NCBI GenBank assembly: GCA_035621235.1
Contig: CP141731.1
Span: 1,364,001 to 1,428,000, forward strand
Direction: 5' to 3'
Source of the DNA: Actinomycetaceae bacterium MB13-C1-2
Lineage (GTDB): Bacteria > Actinomycetota > Actinomycetes > Actinomycetales > Actinomycetaceae
DNA: 64,000 bases
Part shown: positions 55,560 to 63,413 of the stretch, one piece after another
Numbering within the stretch: the first letter of the stretch is position 1
How the letters are laid out: each line of letters begins with the position of its first letter
Made by a program: the position numbers and the translations under genes
Notes under the pieces: model-generated
Databases searched by the model: none
Told to the model about the DNA's origin: nothing
The model's input: only the letters and a program-made list of their open reading frames with translations

Positions 55560-56540
55560 TTGAGTGGAATCGTGACCTCTGTAGACAAGCGTCTAGTTCT
55601 TGCTACCGGCCGCGCTTACCCGAAGCTGGCACAAGAAATCGGTGAAGAACTCGGCCTCGAAGTCATGTCAACCACCTCGTACGACTTCGCGAGCGGTGAG
55701 ATCTATTTCCGATTTAACGAATCGGTTCGCGGCGCTGACGTGTTTCTGATTCAGTCGATGGCACCCCCCACGAACAAGTGGTTGATGGAACAGCTAATCA
55801 TGATCGATGCGGCCAAGCGAGCATCGGCAAAGCGAATTACTGCCGTTGCCCCGTTCTATCCGTACGCTCGTCAGGACAAAAAGCACCAGGGGCGCGAACC
55901 CGTTTCTGCCAGGTTGGTCGCAGATATGTACAAGGTGGCCGGGGCGAATCGGATCATGAGTGTTGACTTGCACGCGGCTCAAGAGCAGGGCTTTTTTGAT
56001 GGTCCCGTTGACCACCTCTGGGCGATGCCCGTGCTGGTCGACTATGTGAAGGACAGAGTCGATCTGGGAAACGTAGCTGTTGTGTCACCGGACGCCGGCC
56101 GGATCCGCGTCGCGGAGAAATGGTCCGCGAAGCTTGGCAACTGCCCGCTGGCCTTTGTTCACAAGACACGGGATACGACGCGTCCCAACGTCGCTGTTGC
56201 GAATCGCGTTGTGGGCGATGTCGCTGGTCGGGACTGTGTTATCACCGATGACCTCATTGATACCGGCGGGACCATTGCAGAAGCCGTCCGGGTTCTCTAC
56301 AAAGCCGGGGCCAGGAGCGTTTTAATTGCCGCGACACATGCCGTCTTTTCTGATCCTGCAGCTGAGCGCCTTGCCGGTTGCGGTGCGACCGAGGTTGTCG
56401 TCACTGACACGCTCCCAGTCCCTGAGAGCAAGCGCTTCCCGTCCCTCACCATCTTGCCGATCGCGCCGCTGATCGCAAAGGGGATTCACGAGGTGTTCGA
56501 GGACGGATCGATAACCTCCATGTTCGACGGAGCGGCTTAA
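55560..56540 (+). CDS. prs: Ribose-phosphate pyrophosphokinase (PRPP synthetase)
   Basis: Makes phosphoribosyl pyrophosphate from ribose 5-phosphate and ATP for nucleotide, NAD, histidine and tryptophan synthesis. The 326-residue protein has RFNESVRGADVFLIQS, the metal/ATP segment AVAPFYPYARQDKKHQGREP and MSVDLHAAQEQGFF, and the PRPP loop DCVITDDLIDTGGTIAEAV. It begins at TTG with AAGGGA about eight bases upstream. tRNA-Gln precedes it; the glmU gene often found between them in actinobacteria is absent. The pentose phosphate operon in this window feeds its substrate. Confidence 0.97.
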   Translation: MSGIVTSVDKRLVLATGRAYPKLAQEIGEELGLEVMSTTSYDFASGEIYFRFNESVRGADVFLIQSMAPPTNKWLMEQLIMIDAAKRASAKRITAVAPFYPYARQDKKHQGREPVSARLVADMYKVAGANRIMSVDLHAAQEQGFFDGPVDHLWAMPVLVDYVKDRVDLGNVAVVSPDAGRIRVAEKWSAKLGNCPLAFVHKTRDTTRPNVAVANRVVGDVAGRDCVITDDLIDTGGTIAEAVRVLYKAGARSVLIAATHAVFSDPAAERLAGCGATEVVVTDTLPVPESKRFPSLTILPIAPLIAKGIHEVFEDGSITSMFDGAA

Positions 56541-56943
56541 GCCCCCTCTTTCCTATTTCCAGACACGGACCGCGAGCTTTGCGATTTCTACGCGGTGCTG
56601 GCAGTTGCGCCACCTTCGGTGCGGTCTGGTGCCGATCTCGGAGTCTGATTTGCGCTCCCAAACTGGCGCGTTTGTAGTCTTTCGGATTGTGATGGGTGGG
56701 GATCACTCGACTGCCACGAACCGGGTTACGGGGGCCGTGGAATGGTAATTGAGTCCGGGGTGAGCAAAGTGATAGCCCCTCGTCTTGGTTACTGTGCGAA
56801 TTAGTGGCTATGCTTTTTGAGTTGCCCCGGCGAGGGAGCAGAAATATCGCTCCGTGATCGACGTGGTTGGTTATCGCTCTTGCGATGGTCGTCGGGTAGG
56901 CAAAGAAGTCGGGCCCGGCCCGCAGAGTGAAAGAGGTTTTACC
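56541..56943. other. 403-bp region upstream of rplY
   Basis: No gene or tRNA is visible. A small hairpin GGAGC/GCTCC near 56835 and a probable promoter (next entry) suggest that the rplY transcript has a leader of roughly 120 bases. Confidence 0.45.
56785..56814 (+). promoter_or_regulatory. Candidate sigma-70-type promoter of rplY
   Basis: TTGGTT and TATGCT with an 18-base spacer match -35 and -10 elements. They lie about 130 bases before the rplY ATG. Confidence 0.45.
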
Positions 56944-57561
56944 ATGGCAGCAGCTACAGAACTTTCTATTACCGGTGTTGAACGCACGGAGTTTGGTAAG
57001 GGCCCCTCGCGTCGTTCGCGTCAGGCGGGAAATATCCCCGCAGTCCTTTACGGTCACAGTATCGACCCGGTTCATTTGGATCTGCCTGGTCACGCGGTAT
57101 TCCTGATTGTCAAGGACAATGCCAACGCTGTTCTGACAGTGAACTATGGCAAGAAGAAGCAGCTCGCACTTGTGAAGTCGATTCAGCGTCACCCGGTTCG
57201 ACGCGACATCCTGCACGTTGACCTGCTTGCAGTTCGCGCCGATGAAAAGGTCGAAGTTGAGGTTCCGATCGTGATCGTCGGCGAGCCTATCTCGGGCACC
57301 CAGCTGGCCCAGGAAGAGTTCGCGGTCCTGGTAAAGGCTCCGGCAACCTCGATTCCTGAGTCGATCGAAGTCGATGTTGAGGGACTTGAAGAGGGCGTTG
57401 TTATCCGCGTCGAGAACCTAGTTCTTCCAGAGGGCGTCGAAACGATGCTTGACGGTGAACGTGAAATCGTGGCTGTCCAGACCATTCAGGATGTTGCGAT
57501 TGAGTCCGCAGAAACCGCAGTCGAGGAGGCTGTCGAGGAAGCGGCGAAGGACGCAGAGTAG
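56944..57561 (+). CDS. rplY: 50S ribosomal protein L25/general stress protein Ctc
   Basis: Binds 5S rRNA in the large ribosomal subunit; the long Ctc form is stress-linked in Bacillus. The ATG at 56944 follows GAAAGAGG and gives 205 residues. The N-terminal L25 domain shows RTEFGKGPSRRSRQAGNIPA, VLYGHSIDPVHLDLP and VKSIQRHPVRRDILHVD, and the C-terminal TL5-type domain follows (VEVEVPIVIVGEP, VENLVLPEGVETML). The acidic tail is usual. pth, its frequent neighbour, is not present; manC follows after a terminator and a hairpin element. Confidence 0.96.
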   Translation: MAAATELSITGVERTEFGKGPSRRSRQAGNIPAVLYGHSIDPVHLDLPGHAVFLIVKDNANAVLTVNYGKKKQLALVKSIQRHPVRRDILHVDLLAVRADEKVEVEVPIVIVGEPISGTQLAQEEFAVLVKAPATSIPESIEVDVEGLEEGVVIRVENLVLPEGVETMLDGEREIVAVQTIQDVAIESAETAVEEAVEEAAKDAE

Positions 57562-57609
57562 GAACTCTTTAGACGGACCGTTCTGGTTCGTCGCGAATCC
57601 CATCAAGAG

Positions 57610-57635
57610 CGCCGGTCCCGTCTGCGGGGCCGGCG
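57610..57635 (+). terminator. Terminator hairpin of rplY
   Basis: CGCCGGTCCCG pairs with CGGGGCCGGCG around a short loop, followed by a moderately T-rich stretch. It lies 48 bases after the rplY stop. Confidence 0.65.
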
Positions 57636-57661
57636 TTCGGCGTCTCTTCTACACCCGGATT

Positions 57662-57724
57662 TCCAATCAATCCGGAGTCTTTTCGTGCCGAGCTCGAGGG
57701 GTGCCGTGCCCCGAATTGATTGGA
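57662..57724 (+). repeat. CCAATCA hairpin element, copy C
   Basis: TCCAATCAATCCGG and CCGAATTGATTGGA pair at 13 of 14 positions. The unit is 63 bp and begins and ends like copies A and B, but the loop is more diverged. Confidence 0.6.
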
Positions 57725-57809
57725 GCTTAGAGAAAGGGAAGTCGGCTTGCCGATAGAGTTCCCCTGATAGATGGGCTGGCAAGTGTGCCCAGAGAGTTGG
57801 AGGTCAAAC

Positions 57810-58904
57810 TTGGAAAAGCTACACGCAATCATCCCGGCCGGGGGCGCCGGCTCAAGGCTGTGGCCTCTTTCGAGGCAGTCTCGCCCCAAGTTCTTGCTGG
57901 ATCTGGAAACGTCTGGCAAGTCGTTACTGCAAAAAACCGCACTTCGCCTAGCCCCCGTATCGGCGTCGATTACGGTTGTTACGGGACACAAACACGTGGG
58001 CGAGGTTCAAAAACAACTCCAGGCTCTGGTGGACCTAAAGAAGCTGCCGGAGAACCTGCCGGTCGCAGTGATAACCGAGCCTGCGCCACGGGACTCAATG
58101 GCCGCCATCGGATTGGCGACCTATTTGCTAGCGAAGAAGTACGGCGATGATGCGGTAGTTGGATCCTTTGCTGCGGATCACTCGATTCTTCGTCCCGCGA
58201 TCTTTCAGGATGCGGTACGCGGCGCAATCGGAGCGGCCGAAGAGGGGTATGTGACGACTATTGGGCTCAAGCCCGAGTCCGTTTCGACAGCGTTTGGTTA
58301 CATCCAACCTACCGTTGAACTGATAACGGACGAGGCCTTCCTAGTAAAGCGATTCGTCGAGAAACCGAGTGCAGAGGCCGCGGCCAAGTACCTGAAAGCC
58401 GGATACCTATGGAATGCCGGCATGTTTGTGATGAAGGCTGGGGTACTGAAGAAGCACCTGGCGAAACTTCATCCCGAAATGGACAAGTCGCTCAACCACA
58501 TTGCAGACGGATGGTCCCTGCTGGAACGCCAGGAGATCTTGAAGCGCGAGTGGAAATCAATAGAGCGCATTGCGATAGACCATGCCATCGCAGAGCCGGT
58601 GGCCTCTCAAGGTGGGGTTGCAACGGTGATCATGTCTGATTCGGGTTGGACAGACTTGGGCGACTTTGAGGCGTTGGATGCCCTGGGGGACAGTAGTCCG
58701 AATAACCCGGCTCACGTTGCAATAGATTCGAATGATTCTGTTATCCGTGTTTCCTCTGACAAGGCCGTGGTCGTCGTGGGCGTTCCTGGAGCGATTGTTG
58801 TTGACACTGGCGATGCCCTGTTGGTGACGACGAGAGCGAATGCGCAAAGAGTGAAAGAAGGGGTAGATGCCCTGAGGGCTGACGGGCAGGAACGCTTTCT
58901 CTAA
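57810..58904 (+). CDS. manC: Mannose-1-phosphate guanylyltransferase
   Basis: Forms GDP-mannose from mannose 1-phosphate and GTP for glycan or lipid mannosylation. The TTG at 57810 lies six bases after TTGGAGG and gives 364 residues starting MEKLHAIIPAGGAGSRLWPL. The nucleotidyltransferase motif PAGGAGSRLWPLSRQSRPKF is complete, with EPAPRDSMAAIGLA, FVEKPSAEAAAKYL, WNAGMFVMKAGVL and DSGWTDLGDFEAL downstream. It lacks the C-terminal isomerase domain of bifunctional ManC/AlgA proteins, as usual for the actinobacterial ManB-type enzymes. It stands alone after the rplY terminator. Confidence 0.94.
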   Translation: MEKLHAIIPAGGAGSRLWPLSRQSRPKFLLDLETSGKSLLQKTALRLAPVSASITVVTGHKHVGEVQKQLQALVDLKKLPENLPVAVITEPAPRDSMAAIGLATYLLAKKYGDDAVVGSFAADHSILRPAIFQDAVRGAIGAAEEGYVTTIGLKPESVSTAFGYIQPTVELITDEAFLVKRFVEKPSAEAAAKYLKAGYLWNAGMFVMKAGVLKKHLAKLHPEMDKSLNHIADGWSLLERQEILKREWKSIERIAIDHAIAEPVASQGGVATVIMSDSGWTDLGDFEALDALGDSSPNNPAHVAIDSNDSVIRVSSDKAVVVVGVPGAIVVDTGDALLVTTRANAQRVKEGVDALRADGQERFL

Positions 58905-59005
58905 CCAGGCTTCGACCACCGATGGACTCAGAACGCGGTGCAGTTGCGTCGCGGCTAACCCTGCGCTCTCGTCTCGTGGTGGTCTGTCACACACGATGTG
59001 TAACG

Positions 59006-59020
59006 GAAACGTTGCGTTTC
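59006..59020 (+). promoter_or_regulatory. Palindrome upstream of the BMP lipoprotein gene
   Basis: GAAACG and CGTTTC flank TTG, a perfect 15-bp inverted repeat 124 bases before the BMP start. It resembles LacI/GntR-type operators. Confidence 0.45.
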
Positions 59021-59144
59021 GGTGGCGAGGGACGCGTTGGCCTGTTAGTGTGTTCACCCCCAACTAACATGGGAAATGACGTGAGCATCGAAGTTTGATT
59101 TTGTCTATTGGCGCTCGCGCTTTTTTATCCGTTCAGGAGGAATT

Positions 59145-60251
59145 TTGAAGAACTCTCTGCGATTCGGCGCTATCGCCGCAGCAGTTGCACTGTCCCTTGC
59201 AGCTTGTGGACAGGCCCCTACAGAAAGCAAAGATACTCAGTCTGAAGCAGCTAGTGGCGACGGCGGTGAGGCAACAGTAGAAAAGTCTGATGTTAAGGCT
59301 TGCATGGTTTCTGACCAGGGCGGCTTCGACGACAAGTCCTTCAACCAGTCGGGTCACGACGGCCTAACTAAGGCTGAGAAGGAACTGGGTGTTGAGATTG
59401 CTCAGGCTGAGTCGACCGGTGATCAGGACTTCGCACCGAACATCGAGAACATGGTGCAGGGCGACTGCGACATCATCATTGGCGTTGGCTTCCTGATGGA
59501 CCAGGCAATGGCTGAGGCTGCTGCTAAGTACCCGGATGTTAAGTTTGCTCTGGTTGACTCCACCATTGGTGACAGCTCACTTGAGAACACTCGCGCGTTG
59601 CTGTTCAACACGGCAGAGGCCGGTTACCTGGCAGGCTACGCTTCGGCAGCAATGTCGACCACCGGCAAGGTCGGCACCTACCTGGGTATGCAAATCCCAT
59701 CGACTGCCGTCTTCGCTGATGGCTACTCAGATGGCGTTGCAAAGTACAACGAGGACAAGGGAACGAACGTTGAGCTTCTCGGCTGGGACAAGGCCGCCCA
59801 GACCGGCATGGCAGTAGGAAACTTCGAGGACCAGGCAAAGGGCAAGCAGTTCACTGAAGAGCTCTTCAACCAGGGCGCTGACGTCGTCATGCCGGTTGCC
59901 GGCCCCGTCGGTCTAGGAACACTGGCAGCAGCCAAGGAACACGAAGGCACCATGGTCGTCTGGGTTGACGCCGATGGCTACCTGACTGAGCCTGACTCGG
60001 GCAGCGTTATCCTCACCTCCGTTCTCAAGCAGATCGAAGCAGCTGTGTTCGACTCGATCAAGATGGTTGTTGACGACTCATGGACCTCCGATCCGTTCAT
60101 TGGCACCCTCGCCAACGACGGTGTTGGAATTGCTCCGTGGCACGATTTTGCTGACAAGGTCCCCGCTGACCTTGACGACGAGATCTCCGCACTTCGCGAT
60201 GGCATCATCGACGGAAGCATCGTAGTTGAGAGCGTGAACACGCCTAAGTAG
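59145..60251 (+). CDS. BMP family substrate-binding lipoprotein (probable nucleoside binding)
   Basis: Extracellular binding component of a nucleoside-type ABC importer. The TTG start at 59145 follows CAGGAGG by four bases. The 368-residue precursor has a signal peptide with lipobox LSLAAC, so lipid is attached at Cys21, followed by a Ser/Glu-rich linker. The BMP/PnrA domain starts VKACMVSDQGGFDDKSFNQS and contains DIIIGVGFLMDQAMAEAA and GTYLGMQIPSTAVFADGY. The ATPase and permeases of the same system follow. A strong hairpin after the stop probably raises its level relative to the rest. Confidence 0.94.
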   Translation: MKNSLRFGAIAAAVALSLAACGQAPTESKDTQSEAASGDGGEATVEKSDVKACMVSDQGGFDDKSFNQSGHDGLTKAEKELGVEIAQAESTGDQDFAPNIENMVQGDCDIIIGVGFLMDQAMAEAAAKYPDVKFALVDSTIGDSSLENTRALLFNTAEAGYLAGYASAAMSTTGKVGTYLGMQIPSTAVFADGYSDGVAKYNEDKGTNVELLGWDKAAQTGMAVGNFEDQAKGKQFTEELFNQGADVVMPVAGPVGLGTLAAAKEHEGTMVVWVDADGYLTEPDSGSVILTSVLKQIEAAVFDSIKMVVDDSWTSDPFIGTLANDGVGIAPWHDFADKVPADLDDEISALRDGIIDGSIVVESVNTPK

Positions 60252-60311
60252 TTTTGGTATGGAGGACACTAGACGGGCTTCCGACTCAGTGGTCTTCAAT
60301 GACTAGAACAC

Positions 60312-60344
60312 ATCGGGAGGGTGCAATGCCTGCACCCTCCCGAT
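60312..60344 (+). terminator. Intercistronic hairpin after the BMP gene
   Basis: ATCGGGAGGGTGCA pairs perfectly with TGCACCCTCCCGAT around ATGCC, a 14-bp stem followed by TACTTT. It lies 61 bases after the BMP stop and 128 before the ATPase gene. Confidence 0.8.
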
Positions 60345-60471
60345 TACTTTGGGGTGATACCCAGAATCTAAACTCGCGCGCAAAGTGGCGCTACATACCA
60401 TCAAGACCTACTACACTAGGTTCTCCGCCCTTACGCAAGGATGCGAATTACCTGCCCACAAAGGACACAAT

Positions 60472-62061
60472 GTGAAGCTCGAACTGAGAGGGATCACTAA
60501 GGTCTTCGGACCGCTGGTGGCCAACGACGACATAAGTCTTGTCGTTGAGCCCGGTGAAATCCACGCACTGCTCGGCGAAAATGGAGCCGGCAAATCAACG
60601 TTGATGAACGTGCTGTATGGCCTGTATCAGCCGGACGGTGGCGAGATTCTGATCGACGATAAAGTCGTTCATTTCGACGGGCCTGGCGATGCCGTGGCCG
60701 CCGGAATTGGAATGGTTCACCAGCACTTTATGCTGGTGCCGGTATTTACGGTCGCGGAGTCGGTGGCACTCGGATACGAACCGACGGTCCTAGGCATCAT
60801 CAAGAAAAGAGATGCTGAGAAGAAGGTCCGCGAGCTTTCTGAGAAGTTCGGATTCGATCTTGACCCGAACGCCGTGATCGAGGACCTACCGGTTGGTGCA
60901 CAGCAGCGCGTCGAAATCATCAAGGCAATGTCGCGGGACGCAGAAGTCCTAATTCTTGACGAACCGACCGCAGTTCTGACTCCCCAAGAGACTGACGAAC
61001 TTATTGAGATCATGCGTCAACTCAAGGAGTCCGGTACTTCGATCGTCTTCATTACCCACAAGCTACGCGAGATACGGGCGATTGCCGATCACATCACCGT
61101 TATTCGACGCGGCAAGGTGGTAGGACAGGCGAAGCCGACTGACTCTGAGAAGGATTTGGCGTCGATGATGGTTGGCCGCGAGGTCATCTTGGACGTCGAA
61201 AAAACGGCGCCCAAGCCGGGCGCTCAGGTTCTGGAGTTCAACGATGTGACTCTGGTGGATGACAACAAGCACCTGCTACTCGATCACCTGAACTTTGACG
61301 TCAAGGCCGGAGAGATTCTCTGCGTTGCCGGAGTCCAAGGTAACGGACAAACCGAGCTCTGCGAGACGATCCTAGGTCTGTCTGTGCCCGATGGTGGCAG
61401 TATCACCATTGAGGGAGAACCGATCGACCACACTTCCATAAAGGAACGTCTCCGTAAGGGACTGGGGTACATTCCCGAGGACCGTTCAAAGGATGGCATG
61501 ATTTCTAGTTTCTCGGTGGCCGAGAACATGATCCTAGACATTTACGACCGCGAACCATTCGCGACCGGTGTCAATATGCATCCCGATGCGGTGCTAGAGA
61601 ATGCGGAAAAGTTAGCAACTGAATTTGACGTTCGTTTGACCAACGTCGAAGATCCGATCTCGACCCTTTCTGGTGGTAACCAACAGAAGGCGATCTTGGC
61701 TCGCGAGCTCTCTCGTCCGGTCAAGGTCCTGGTCGCAGCACAACCAACCCGTGGCCTCGACGTCGGCTCCATCGAATTCGTACACAAGAGAATAATCCAA
61801 GAGCGCGACAACGGTTCCGCAGTCTTGGTTGTCTCAACGGAACTGGACGAGGTGACCTCGCTCGCAGACCGCATCGCAGTAATGTATCGCGGACAGATTG
61901 TTGGAATCGTGCCGGCGGATACCAAGCGCGACACCCTCGGCCTAATGATGGCGGGTGTGCCATATGAGGAAGCGCTGGCGGCGACGGCCGATGTTCCGCA
62001 AGCCTACCCCGGCGACGGGGAAGACCCCGTTGACGTTGAGCTTGAGGAGGGCGGCAAGTGA
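60472..62061 (+). CDS. Nucleoside-type ABC importer ATPase (tandem domains)
   Basis: Energises uptake by the BMP system. The GTG at 60472 follows AAAGGA and gives 529 residues starting MKLELRGITKVFGPLVAND; the frame is open to 60385. Two ABC domains are present: LLGENGAGKSTLMNVLYGLY with VGAQQRVEIIKAMSRDAEVL and LDEPTAVLTP, then CVAGVQGNGQTELCETILGL with LSGGNQQKAILARELSRP and the non-canonical AAQPTRGLDVGS Walker B. The second half has no standard Walker A lysine, as usual in this NupA/YufO and ribose (RbsA)-like group. It overlaps the first permease by four bases. Confidence 0.95.
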   Translation: MKLELRGITKVFGPLVANDDISLVVEPGEIHALLGENGAGKSTLMNVLYGLYQPDGGEILIDDKVVHFDGPGDAVAAGIGMVHQHFMLVPVFTVAESVALGYEPTVLGIIKKRDAEKKVRELSEKFGFDLDPNAVIEDLPVGAQQRVEIIKAMSRDAEVLILDEPTAVLTPQETDELIEIMRQLKESGTSIVFITHKLREIRAIADHITVIRRGKVVGQAKPTDSEKDLASMMVGREVILDVEKTAPKPGAQVLEFNDVTLVDDNKHLLLDHLNFDVKAGEILCVAGVQGNGQTELCETILGLSVPDGGSITIEGEPIDHTSIKERLRKGLGYIPEDRSKDGMISSFSVAENMILDIYDREPFATGVNMHPDAVLENAEKLATEFDVRLTNVEDPISTLSGGNQQKAILARELSRPVKVLVAAQPTRGLDVGSIEFVHKRIIQERDNGSAVLVVSTELDEVTSLADRIAVMYRGQIVGIVPADTKRDTLGLMMAGVPYEEALAATADVPQAYPGDGEDPVDVELEEGGK

Positions 62062-63413
62062 GTAACGGTCCTGCAGTTCTAAATCCAGAGCCATCCACGC
62101 TTGAGCCGGTAGAAGGACCGGACAAGTCTCAGAAGTGGGTCAGGAAAATCCTGGACACGCTGTTCAACCCTTCGGCTGCCACGACTGCGGTAGCAATCCT
62201 GACCGCTCTGATTATTGGTGCGCTCATTGTCGTCGCCTTCGATTCAGATGTTCAGCGCACAGCCGGATACCTGTTCGCACAGCCAGCAGACTTCTTCGGT
62301 GCGGTGTGGAACGCATTTGCGTCTTTCTTCACCTCGCTGATCAGAGGCTCGATATTCGACTGGCGACAGAGCACCGTACAGGGCATGTTCCGTCCGCTGA
62401 CCGAGACCATCGTTCGTGCGACACCACTAATCATTGCTGGTTTGGCAATCGCGGTCTCATTCACTGCGGGCCTGTTCAATATCGGTGTCCAGGGACAGCT
62501 CATCATGGGCGGCCTGTTCGCAGGTTTCGTCGGCTTTTACTTTGATCTGCCCGTGGTGCTACACGTTCTATTGGCTGTTGCAGGGGCGCTGATCGGCGGT
62601 GCGATATATGGCTTCATTCCTGGTTTCCTGAAGTCGAGGTTGGGTGCAAATGAAGTCATCGTGACTATCATGCTCAACTCAATCGCCACCCTATTCTTGG
62701 CGGCCATGCTGAACACGAAGCTGTTTCATGGAGACGGCTTCCCCGGCAAGTCACGGCCGATTGGGTCCAATTCGGCCTACCCACTTCTTGCCGGCTCGGG
62801 TTTCCGATTGAACTTCGGCATCATAGTCGCAATCCTGGCGACTATTTTCGTGTGGTGGCTCATCGACCGATCAACCTTCGGTTTCGAAATCAGGGCTTCC
62901 GGCGCAAACCAGGACGCTGCTCGTACCGCTGGCATGAGCGTTAAAAACACAATCATGTGGACCCTGGTCATTTCGGGAGCCCTCGCCGGACTCGCGGCGA
63001 CCGGACCTGTTCTGGGTACCGAGAAAGCACTGACGGCCGGTATGGCCGGATCACTGGGGTTCGACGCGATCACGGTTGCGCTACTTGGGAAGTCACGTCC
63101 AATCGGCGTGTTCTTCGCGGGCCTTCTATTTGGGGCGCTGAATGCGGGTGGAGCACTGATGCAGTCATCGGCAGGAATCCCTGTCGACATTGTTCAAATC
63201 ACCCAGGCGATCATCGTCCTAATGATCGCGGCTTCCGAGGCAATCAGGTATATGCGCCAACGTCGCAGTATCCGTGAGGCAACCGTCTCGAAGGTGGAGC
63301 ATAAGGACGAGTCTGAGGGGGAGACAGTGATCGTCGACAACGACGGTGTGCCGGTCGAGGTCGTGGCTGGCGTGAGCAATGTAGATTCCTCGTCCAAGGA
63401 AGGCGGTCGCTGA
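62058..63413 (+). CDS. Nucleoside-type ABC importer permease 1
   Basis: First of two membrane subunits of the BMP importer (NupP/YufP type). The 451-residue protein starts at GTG inside the ATPase stop (GTGA) and has a hydrophilic N-terminus, about ten hydrophobic segments and the family stretches GLAIAVSFTAGLFNIGVQGQ and SRLGANEVIVTIMLNSIA. The segment GFEIRASGANQDAARTAGMS is the cytoplasmic coupling loop that contacts the ATPase. A charged C-terminal tail follows residue 405. The next permease gene begins in the stop codon (TGATG). Confidence 0.93.
   Translation: MSNGPAVLNPEPSTLEPVEGPDKSQKWVRKILDTLFNPSAATTAVAILTALIIGALIVVAFDSDVQRTAGYLFAQPADFFGAVWNAFASFFTSLIRGSIFDWRQSTVQGMFRPLTETIVRATPLIIAGLAIAVSFTAGLFNIGVQGQLIMGGLFAGFVGFYFDLPVVLHVLLAVAGALIGGAIYGFIPGFLKSRLGANEVIVTIMLNSIATLFLAAMLNTKLFHGDGFPGKSRPIGSNSAYPLLAGSGFRLNFGIIVAILATIFVWWLIDRSTFGFEIRASGANQDAARTAGMSVKNTIMWTLVISGALAGLAATGPVLGTEKALTAGMAGSLGFDAITVALLGKSRPIGVFFAGLLFGALNAGGALMQSSAGIPVDIVQITQAIIVLMIAASEAIRYMRQRRSIREATVSKVEHKDESEGETVIVDNDGVPVEVVAGVSNVDSSSKEGGR

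Noticed and set aside
56541-56943. Further tRNA or small RNA gene upstream of rplY
   Set aside because: I found no cloverleaf with paired acceptor and T arms; only a weak five-base hairpin.
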